From assembly GCA_002339165.1 (NCBI GenBank), contig DDJS01000052.1:832-7567 (forward strand): a DNA stretch of 6,736 bases. Direction: 5' to 3'. A program made the translations under genes and the position numbers. Below, piece by piece: positions 1-6,005 of this stretch (position 1 is the stretch's first letter; each line of letters starts with the position of its first letter). Source of the DNA: Cellvibrionales bacterium UBA2618. GTDB taxonomy: Bacteria > Pseudomonadota > Gammaproteobacteria > Pseudomonadales > Porticoccaceae. The notes beneath the pieces are model-generated. The model worked only from the letters and a program-made list of their open reading frames with translations. It was not told where the DNA came from and did no database searches.

Positions 1-1027
1 CTTTGACCGAGAATTTTTTGGCCAAAGGCATGGAATTCGGTCTTTGGCTGGAGCCGAAAATGGTTAATCCCGACAGCGATCTGTATCGCGCTCATCCAGA
101 CTGGGTATTGCACGCAAACCCCGCACCCGTGTTACTGGCTCGAAACCAATTGGTGTTAGACCTGAGCCGTCCGGAGGTGCAGGATGATTTGTTTGAACGG
201 GTCGATACGCTATTGGCGGAGTATCCCATCACCTATCTTAAGTGGGATATGAATCGCACCATTAGCCAGCCAGGAGATTGCCTCGGTCGCGCCGCGGGCC
301 ATCGTAAGACGCTCGCGCTGTACCAACTGATGGCGCGGATTCGAAGCGCACATCCGAGGGTTGAAATTGAAAGCTGCGCGTCAGATGACGGTCGCGCGGA
401 CTTTGGCATTTTAGCCTACAGCGACAGCATATGGGTCTCGGATAGCAACGATGCGTTCGACCGACTGCGGATTCAAAATGGTTTTTCGGTGTTTTCCCCA
501 GCGCGATTAATGGGCGCTCACGTCGCTGCTCGGGATTGCCATGCGACCGGTCGCAGCCTCAGCATGGCGATGCGCGCCGGGGTGGCGCTGCTCGGCCACA
601 TGGGAATAGAGACAAATCTTTTGACCATGGATGTCGCTGGAAAAACCGAATTAACCGCCGCTGTGGCATAGCATAAACAGCACCGCGAGGTAATTCACTA
701 GGGTGATTTGGTGCATCTCGACTCGGCGCGTCAGGAGAACGCTTTTGGGGTGATTGCACGGGACCGAAAAATCGCGTTATTTTTCTGTGCGCTGCTCGAT
801 AGTCCGCGCACTAGCGTACCGGGTCGGTTGCGTATGCGCGGTCTTGACGCTGACGCTCGGTACAGCATCGAATGCATTGGGCTGCTGCAACCATGGGGTT
901 ACTCGCGGTCGATATTAGACGTCATCGACAGCGCGATCATCATCGGCGATGCGCTGCAAACGCCGGATTGCAATTGCCCATTATGCACCCGCAAAGTCTG
1001 TTGATCTTTTATATAAGTGCAGTCTAA
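1..1027 (+). pseudogene. GH36 alpha-galactosidase, 5'-partial, two in-frame stops and a frameshift
   Basis: Remnant of a GH36 alpha-galactosidase (hydrolysis of terminal alpha-1,6-galactosides such as melibiose or raffinose). The window opens inside the TIM-barrel domain, so the TTG at 3 is an internal Leu codon, not a start. Visible family motifs, numbered from base 3, are GMEFGLWLEP (9-18), VNPDSDLYRAHPDW (21-34), YLKWDMNR (78-85, nucleophile Asp82), ESCAS (123-127), WVSDSNDAFDR (144-154, probable acid/base Asp147) and the GAHV...CHATGR region (171-184). The frame is then cut by TAG at 669-671 and TAG at 699-701. The same frame continues with the C-terminal beta domain (VHLD, PGRLRMRGLDADARY) to about base 960. 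A 1-base deletion at 960/961 moves the family-typical tail (GLQLPIMHPQS) into another frame, which ends at TAA 1025-1027. Without the frame change, translation would end at TGA 1002-1004. Conserved EPE reads EPK (Lys19) and SGGGR reads SDDGR (127-131). The family call is firm. Loss of function is inferred, and sequencing error is the main alternative for the frameshift. Confidence 0.88.
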
Positions 1028-2484
1028 GTGTCGCGCTCGCTGGCTGTCGGGGCCGCTTCGCTGGAGAGGCCGATAAATTCGGCGCGGTTGCCGAATACCA
1101 CGCGATTGATCGACAACGCGGCAGCGACGCAAATAACAAAGGTAATAAACATCATATGAATGTAGTGCAATGGCATCCAAACCCATACAAAGCCGGCATA
1201 CACCAACACACCCAATATCAACGCGGCGATGGCAGCGCGGTAATCGACGTTACTAAATAATAGGCCCACCGCAAAGCACGCGAGGATCGGCATGCTGATG
1301 AGGCCCCAGAGCTCTTGCAGTAAATTAATAATGCTCTCGGACTGAGCATAGACCGGCACCATAGCCACCGCAATGATGACAAAGACAACCGTGGCCATAC
1401 CACTGAGCATGCGCACGTTGGGTGTTTCGTTGATGTAGCGCTGATGGAGGTCGCAGACGTACATGGCGGCCGACGAATTGACCATACTGTTAAAAGAACT
1501 TAGCACGGCGGCGGCGATCGCGGCGGCAAACACACCCGACAGCCAACTCGGCAATAGATCACCGACGATGCGTCCGTAGGCTCGATCGCCGATATCACCG
1601 TATAATTTAAAAGCCACGATACCCGGAATGACCACCATGCTGGGCACTAAAACGACGCGAATAAACGCCGCGGCGTAAACGCCTTTTTGAGCTTCACGAA
1701 CCGTGGGAGCCGCCATCGCACGCTGGGTGATCGTCTGGTTGGTGCTCCAGTAAAACACTTGAATCAACAGCATGCCGGTCAACAACGTATGCCAGGGTAC
1801 TGGCGACGCGCTATCGCCGATCAGTGTCAAGCGTTCGGGTGGAATACCACTGAAGTCAAAATCGATCGCCATCAGCGACAAGAAAACGATGAGCAGGCTC
1901 ATCGATAGGACCAAAATGCCGCCGTAGGTATCGGATACGGCGACCGCCCTGAGACCGCCGAGGACCGCATAGGCCGCGCCCAGCAAGGCAAAGGCACCGG
2001 CAACGGTGAGCAAATCGGCGTCGATGCCGGTCATGGATAGCATAAACAGGGCGCCGGTATAAATAACCGCGGGCTGAAATACAAACACGTTGATGAACAG
2101 GAACAGGGTCGAGACCAGCGCGCGGATGTGTTTACTGTCGTAGCGCTTTTCCAACAACTCGGTGGTGGTGGTGCAAGAATTTTTGTAATACACCGGTAAG
2201 AAGACCTTGGCGAGTACTAACAGACCGACAAACCCAGCCAGTTCCCATAGCGCGAGTAGCAGCATTTGGTTGCCATTCATACCCACTAGCTGATCGGTAC
2301 TGAGGTTGGTTAGGGTGATTGAACCGGCGACAAATACCCAGCTTAGGCCGCCGCCGGCGAGGAAGTACTCTTTATTGGAATCGCTAGAGCGTTGATTTTT
2401 TCCGGCGCACTTTAGGTAGGTAATCAGCGCGATGGTGCCGAGGACAATGCAGAACACCGCTTGTTGGATAGTTTGTTCACTCAA
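1024..2484 (-). CDS. SSS-family Na+/sugar symporter (vSGLT-like, probable galactose/galactoside uptake)
   Basis: Inner-membrane Na+-coupled sugar transporter of the SSS (SLC5) family, 486 aa, with about 12-13 hydrophobic segments. It is shorter than vSGLT (about 540 aa), consistent with loss of the last helix. Family motifs include EYFLAGGGLSW (39-49), the TM1 region TNLSTDQLVGMNG (59-71), the TM6 region YWSTNQTITQR (245-255), EAQKG (264-268), PGI (287-289) and the Na2-site pair Ser329-Ser330. By remembered alignment to Vibrio vSGLT, the sugar contacts N64, Q69, E88 and Q428 correspond to Asn60, Gln65, Glu81 and Gln390, all kept. K294 corresponds to Arg276. This supports a galactose-like substrate, but a disaccharide cannot be excluded. 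The start is TTG, chosen because TAGGAG lies 6 nt upstream and no better start follows. It is the last gene of the minus-strand operon, 37 nt after GH42. Its TAG stop overlaps the ancestral TAA of the convergent GH36 gene. Confidence 0.9.
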   Translation of the reverse strand: MSEQTIQQAVFCIVLGTIALITYLKCAGKNQRSSDSNKEYFLAGGGLSWVFVAGSITLTNLSTDQLVGMNGNQMLLLALWELAGFVGLLVLAKVFLPVYYKNSCTTTTELLEKRYDSKHIRALVSTLFLFINVFVFQPAVIYTGALFMLSMTGIDADLLTVAGAFALLGAAYAVLGGLRAVAVSDTYGGILVLSMSLLIVFLSLMAIDFDFSGIPPERLTLIGDSASPVPWHTLLTGMLLIQVFYWSTNQTITQRAMAAPTVREAQKGVYAAAFIRVVLVPSMVVIPGIVAFKLYGDIGDRAYGRIVGDLLPSWLSGVFAAAIAAAVLSSFNSMVNSSAAMYVCDLHQRYINETPNVRMLSGMATVVFVIIAVAMVPVYAQSESIINLLQELWGLISMPILACFAVGLLFSNVDYRAAIAALILGVLVYAGFVWVWMPLHYIHMMFITFVICVAAALSINRVVFGNRAEFIGLSSEAAPTASERDT

Positions 2485-2490
2485 GAAAAA

Positions 2491-2496
2491 CTCCTA
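2491..2496 (-). promoter_or_regulatory. Ribosome binding site of the symporter (fixes a TTG start)
   Basis: Read on the minus strand, TAGGAG is followed by TTTTTC and then TTG at 2484. The 6-nt spacing is ideal and decides the non-ATG start of the symporter. Confidence 0.8.
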
Positions 2497-2521
2497 GTTA
2501 TTGTTATTTTACCAGCATGCA

Positions 2522-4486
2522 CTAAGCGTCTGCAGTCTCCCAGACACTGACGCCGTAGGGCGCCAATGTTGCGCCGCCGAGTATAAACGACGCTTGTGGC
2601 TCGAGGGGTAGGACGCATGGCTGGGCTGAATAATTAAACGCGAACAGCAAATTTCCTCGCCGCGAAACGCGAACGTCGCCGTCTAGTTTGTAAGTCTGGA
2701 TATCAATTTTTTGGCATTGCTGGTCAAAAAAATCGCGTAAAAATACTTGGTTAGTCAAAGTCCCTATGTAGGTAAACCGATCACTGCGGACAATAGCAGC
2801 TTGGCCATCATGATAGGTTGCAACGATATCTGCTGTGCCGACATCCAATTGTTCCCGCCATATAGCGCTGGTGTAATTTGCATTGTTCCACTGCAATGGC
2901 TCGCCGCAATCGGCGCGTAAAGTCTCCACCGACAGCACGCGGACCGGGACGAGCGCCTGCAATAAGCCGGGTGGTAGATTTTTTGGGTAGCCAAACTCCG
3001 ACGTTTTGCCGCCGCTGCGCGGGCCAAAGACAAATTGCGCGCAACAGGCTTGGCACCTGTCGACAAATGCGCGGTCGAGCATTGGCAGGCTGGGAGCAAT
3101 AATTAACGCGTAGGCTGAAAAGTCGGAATTCACCGAGATAAAATCCACATCGACGCCAAGCTCGCGCAGTGCACTGTAGTACGAAAATTGCACCGCGTTG
3201 CAGTCGTAGGCCTCTCCCTGATTTTCTATATCGCTCACCCAGAGTCCTTCAGCTCCGGTGATAATTGCCACCGAGGCGGTTCGCGCGGGTTGCTTGTTGA
3301 GATTAAGTTGGGCGATCTCACCGATGGCTTGCGCGGCCTCGGTCCAGGCTTCGGTTTTCGAGTTGTCGGGGCGCAGCAGTCCAGCATGCATTTGTTCTTG
3401 GCCAAATGGCGCCTGACGCCAACGAAAATAACACAGGCAGTCGGCGCCGTGGGCAAACGCCTCCAGCGTCCAGAGTCGAATCATACCTGGCGCTGGGCGG
3501 GGGTTGTTATTCGCCCAATTGACCGGGCCGGGCTGTTGTTCCATCACCCAAAATCCTTGCTTGGATAACCCTCGGGTCTGGTCGTGATAGTAACTGGCGA
3601 AGTCGGGGTGGCCGGTACGCATGTAGCGGCGCAGTTCTTCACTCGGTGCGCCGCCGAGCAGTAGGTCGGTGCGCCCGAGTGGGTAGTTGTCGTAGCTGGC
3701 GAAGTCCAATCGCGCCGCCAGCGCGAAGTTGTCGACCGCGGTTTCATTCATGGGTATAAAATTGTGGGTGATAAACTTGCCCGGCGCATGCTGGCGAATC
3801 ATCGCGATCATGGCATTGTGGTAGTCGACCACCCGGTCCGATGAGAAGCGCCGATAAGCGAGGCGGTGGGCTGGATTGGTTTCGGTGACCGCACCCAGCG
3901 GTAAGTCGATTTCGTCGAAATCGCGATATTCCATCGACCAGAAAACAGTGCCCCAGCGATTGTTCAGCGCCTCGATGTTGGCATAGTGGTCTCGACACCA
4001 AGCTTGAAAGGCGTGATGGGCGGCACTGGAACCACTCAACGCGGTGTCGTGGCAGCATAGTTCGTTGTCTGTTTGCCAACCGACCACGTCGTCGCGATGG
4101 CCATAACGTCTGGTTAGAGCCTCGGTGATCCGCAGCGACTCGCGTCGATAGTCAGCACTGGAAAAGTCATAGTGGCGGCGAGAGCCAAAGCCGCGCTTAG
4201 CGCCGGTGTTCGGATCGACCGGTAAGATCTCAGGGTATTGATCGACCAACCATTTCGGTGGGGTTGCAGTGGGGGTGCCTATAACAATTTTTAAACCGGC
4301 GCTGGCCAAGGTTGCTAGCGCCTTATCGAACCAATCAAAATCATATTCGCCCGGCTTAGGTTCGAGCCTAGACCAGGCAAATTCGCCGATACGTACATAG
4401 CTCAAACCAAGTTCTGCCATCGCGTTGGCGTCGTCTTGCCACTGCGACTGTGGCCAGTGTTCTGGGTAATAGCAGACTCCGAACAT
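2522..4486 (-). CDS. GH42 beta-galactosidase
   Basis: Cytoplasmic beta-galactosidase of family GH42, 654 aa, the usual length. It hydrolyses terminal beta-D-galactosides such as lactose or galacto-oligosaccharides. It opens with the family signature FGVCYYPEHW (2-11), followed by YVRIGEFAWSRLEP (30-43) and GTPTATPPKWL (70-80). The acid/base is Glu142 in WQTDNELCCHD and the nucleophile is Glu316 in FWVMEQQPGPVNW. Expected domains are a TIM barrel (about 1-390), an alpha/beta trimerisation domain (about 405-590) and a short C-terminal beta domain ending SVWETADA. No signal peptide is seen. The ATG at 4486 is chosen because homology begins at its second residue. The open frame extends 47 codons further upstream, but that part overlaps the hydrolase gene and has no family match. 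The gene starts 16 nt after the hydrolase stop and ends with TAG, with an in-frame TAA five codons beyond. All catalytic residues are present. Confidence 0.96.
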   Translation of the reverse strand: MFGVCYYPEHWPQSQWQDDANAMAELGLSYVRIGEFAWSRLEPKPGEYDFDWFDKALATLASAGLKIVIGTPTATPPKWLVDQYPEILPVDPNTGAKRGFGSRRHYDFSSADYRRESLRITEALTRRYGHRDDVVGWQTDNELCCHDTALSGSSAAHHAFQAWCRDHYANIEALNNRWGTVFWSMEYRDFDEIDLPLGAVTETNPAHRLAYRRFSSDRVVDYHNAMIAMIRQHAPGKFITHNFIPMNETAVDNFALAARLDFASYDNYPLGRTDLLLGGAPSEELRRYMRTGHPDFASYYHDQTRGLSKQGFWVMEQQPGPVNWANNNPRPAPGMIRLWTLEAFAHGADCLCYFRWRQAPFGQEQMHAGLLRPDNSKTEAWTEAAQAIGEIAQLNLNKQPARTASVAIITGAEGLWVSDIENQGEAYDCNAVQFSYYSALRELGVDVDFISVNSDFSAYALIIAPSLPMLDRAFVDRCQACCAQFVFGPRSGGKTSEFGYPKNLPPGLLQALVPVRVLSVETLRADCGEPLQWNNANYTSAIWREQLDVGTADIVATYHDGQAAIVRSDRFTYIGTLTNQVFLRDFFDQQCQKIDIQTYKLDGDVRVSRRGNLLFAFNYSAQPCVLPLEPQASFILGGATLAPYGVSVWETADA

Positions 4487-4497
4487 AGCGATAACTA

Positions 4498-4502
4498 CCT
4501 TT
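4498..4502 (-). promoter_or_regulatory. Ribosome binding site of the GH42 gene
   Basis: AAAGG directly follows the TAA stop of the upstream hydrolase and lies 11 nt before the GH42 ATG. The spacing is somewhat long. Its position against the stop codon suggests translational coupling within the operon. Confidence 0.5.
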
Positions 4503-5816
4503 TTATCGATCTTTTTCTGGGATTTTCTGCGGGCTGCGATAAAAGCGCAGTCCGCTACCCCAAAGATGCTTAAAACCCTTCCAGGGCTCGCCGATGGGTT
4601 GATCCGCCCCTCGATACTGCTGCGCATTTTCTTGGCGGGGTAGATAGGCGCAGCGTGTCGGGTCGTCTTTGACGTGGCAATCCAAAAAGGCCAGACTCAT
4701 GTGCTCGATAATGCGGTTAATCACCTCGATGTCCCAGCTTGGGTCGAAATAATGGCCGAGTTCAAAATCGCTTTTAAAGGATACCAGGGGTGCCGGGTGG
4801 GGGCCGATATTATGGCGGGCATTGGCAAACACCAGCAAATAGTTGTGCTTTGAACCGGTACGCCGGTGGAGTTTTTCGATGCCCTGCCCAAAGCCCGAGG
4901 TATTGTCTTGATCGCCGCCGAGGTAAAACGTCGGCACGCTGATCTTTGCCATCGCCTCGGCGTCGTGAATATTTTGTTCGCCGCCCCAGGGAGCGAATAG
5001 TTGCACTGCTTTCCATCGTGGGTCGAGGGTGTCGCGGCCACCGTAGCAAGAGTTCAATGCCCAGGGCATGAGCATTGCGATTGGGGCGGGTACGCCATAT
5101 GACTGGAGAAAGTCGGAGGTGAACGCATAGCAGCCGCCAACGGTGTTGATCGCGCCGAAACCGCCCATGGAGTGCCCCAGTATGGCCGCTCTGCTGGTGT
5201 CGACGATCTGTGCAACAGGAGACCGTTGGTCGGCGAAATAATCGAGTACGAATTGTTGATCTCGCGCTCGATTATACAGCGTGTTAACCAATCCGGGCGC
5301 GCGCGCTGCCTCGCTTTGTATGTCTGCATTGGTCGATCCAGTGTGGTCGATGCCGACGACGATATAGCCGTGGCTGGCGAGGTGTTCGCCAAGATAAAAC
5401 ATCTGCGTGCGGTAGCCGGTAAAACCGTGCGACAAAACGACGAGGGGAAAGCGCCCGTGCGCGACCGGCGCTGCATCGCGGTGGGCGTCACCTTGCAGTT
5501 CAAAAGGTTTTTGTAAACGGGTGACATTTTTGTAGGTGGCGGGCGCGACAGTTTTTCCCGACTCATAGGATAGGGCTGCGGGATACCACACCTCGAGAAC
5601 CAAGCGACGTTCCCGGTGGGTGATAAAATTTTCCGTGTTTAAGCGCTTGGGGTCTATTGCGGCGACGGTGGTGACGCCAACATCATGCTCACCGGGGAAG
5701 GCGAGTTCGGGTGTTACCGGCGGCTGTTGGGTATACAGTTGTTCGGCACCGCTGGCGATATGACTGACACAGATGGCGGCGATGGATAGGCCGATAACTA
5801 ACCAGTTGCCGATCAC
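4503..5816 (-). CDS. Secreted alpha/beta hydrolase, PAF-acetylhydrolase/dienelactone hydrolase-like
   Basis: Predicted periplasmic or secreted serine esterase, 437 aa. Residues 1-24 form a signal peptide with a hydrophobic core (WLVIGLSIAAICV) and probable cleavage after SGA (22-24). Cys16 has no lipobox, so it is not a lipoprotein. The mature part has an alpha/beta-hydrolase fold: a first strand with LEVWYPA (74-80), the oxyanion-hole loop LSHGFTG (128-134), GIDHTGS (155-161), the nucleophile elbow GHSMGG (Ser216), a probable acid at Asp302 or Asp304 in LGGDQDN, and His335 in ARHNIGPHP. This pattern resembles bacterial PAF-acetylhydrolase/chlorophyllase-like esterases. Cys380 and Cys389 could form a disulfide. 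The substrate is unknown; an acyl group on a sugar or a lipid ester is possible. It is the first gene of the operon with GH42 and the symporter. The start is GTG, fixed by AAAGGAG 6 nt upstream, and translation from it begins directly with the signal peptide. Confidence 0.88.
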   Translation of the reverse strand: MIGNWLVIGLSIAAICVSHIASGAEQLYTQQPPVTPELAFPGEHDVGVTTVAAIDPKRLNTENFITHRERRLVLEVWYPAALSYESGKTVAPATYKNVTRLQKPFELQGDAHRDAAPVAHGRFPLVVLSHGFTGYRTQMFYLGEHLASHGYIVVGIDHTGSTNADIQSEAARAPGLVNTLYNRARDQQFVLDYFADQRSPVAQIVDTSRAAILGHSMGGFGAINTVGGCYAFTSDFLQSYGVPAPIAMLMPWALNSCYGGRDTLDPRWKAVQLFAPWGGEQNIHDAEAMAKISVPTFYLGGDQDNTSGFGQGIEKLHRRTGSKHNYLLVFANARHNIGPHPAPLVSFKSDFELGHYFDPSWDIEVINRIIEHMSLAFLDCHVKDDPTRCAYLPRQENAQQYRGADQPIGEPWKGFKHLWGSGLRFYRSPQKIPEKDR

Positions 5817-5822
5817 TCTTTA

Positions 5823-5829
5823 CTCCTTT
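5823..5829 (-). promoter_or_regulatory. Ribosome binding site of the secreted hydrolase (fixes a GTG start)
   Basis: On the minus strand, AAAGGAG is followed by a 6-nt spacer and GTG at 5816. This strong Shine-Dalgarno supports the non-ATG start, as does the signal peptide that begins directly at it. Confidence 0.8.
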
Positions 5830-5831
5830 GT

Positions 5832-5846
5832 GCGTAAGATTTACGC
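5832..5846. repeat. Short perfect inverted repeat, possible operator or leader hairpin
   Basis: GCGTAA, then GAT, then TTACGC: a perfect 6-bp dyad with a 3-bp centre, only 2 bp upstream of the hydrolase ribosome binding site. It could be an operator or a small hairpin in the hydrolase leader. At this length a chance dyad is possible. Confidence 0.35.
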
Positions 5847-5880
5847 TGCTCTATTAGAATTTTTTGTTTTTAAGTAAAAT

Positions 5881-5899
5881 CTGCCAGCGAGCTAGGCAG
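5881..5899. repeat. 19-bp near-palindrome, candidate operator
   Basis: CTGCC-AGC-GA-GCT-A-GGCAG: eight paired positions on each side of a GA centre, with one bulged A. It lies near the middle of the divergent spacer and between the two mirrored A/T tracts (5861-5870 and 5920-5929). That is where a regulator controlling both directions would be expected to bind. The regulator is not in the window. It does not match the usual LacI-family core. Confidence 0.4.
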
Positions 5900-5993
5900 G
5901 TCGATCGTCGAGGCATATTAAAACAAAAATAAACCGTTAAACAGAACATAATGTGGGTCTTCATATAAATGACTAGGCCGCCATGCGATCATC

Positions 5994-5999
5994 AAAGGG
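5994..5999 (+). promoter_or_regulatory. Ribosome binding site of the SDR gene
   Basis: AAAGGG ends 6 nt before the ATG at 6006, which is good spacing, and supports this start. Confidence 0.65.
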
Positions 6000-6005
6000 C
6001 GTTTA

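Larger units (their letters stand above)
5817..6005. promoter_or_regulatory. Divergent intergenic control region
   Basis: This 189-bp, clearly AT-rich spacer lies between the minus-strand operon and the plus-strand SDR gene, so it must hold promoters for both directions. It contains runs of T (5861-5870) and A (5920-5929) that are exact inverted copies of each other, two short dyads, and both ribosome binding sites. A possible plus-strand -10 is TATAAA at 5964-5969, which would leave a leader of about 30 nt, but no convincing -35 accompanies it. No convincing minus-strand promoter hexamers could be picked out by eye. No gene was seen here. Confidence 0.6.

Noticed and set aside
3..671. Complete 222-residue protein starting at TTG 3
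   Set aside because: The sequence begins in mid-domain of GH36 and family homology is already present at the edge. The TTG is an internal Leu codon and the gene is cut by the window.
669..701. Pyrrolysine or other amber recoding as the preferred explanation
   Set aside because: A separate frameshift and altered active-site motifs in the same gene point to decay. The intact genes use TAG only at their ends, and GH36 enzymes are not known to need a recoded residue here.
708..1004. Independent small gene of 98 codons
   Set aside because: It lies in the same frame as the upstream GH36 part and matches the GH36 C-terminal domain, so it is the tail of the broken gene. Its apparent Cys-rich end is a frameshift artefact.
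1005..1023. Intrinsic terminator between the convergent genes
   Set aside because: The short AT-rich stretch has no GC-rich stem followed by a T run on either strand.
3188..3568. Plus-strand open frame of 126 codons inside the GH42 gene
   Set aside because: It is antisense to a well-conserved coding region, with composition typical of a shadow frame and no recognisable domain.
4487..4627. 47-codon N-terminal extension of the GH42 frame
   Set aside because: It overlaps the end of the hydrolase gene in another frame, has no GH42 similarity, and the family signature begins at the ATG at 4486 with a ribosome binding site before it.
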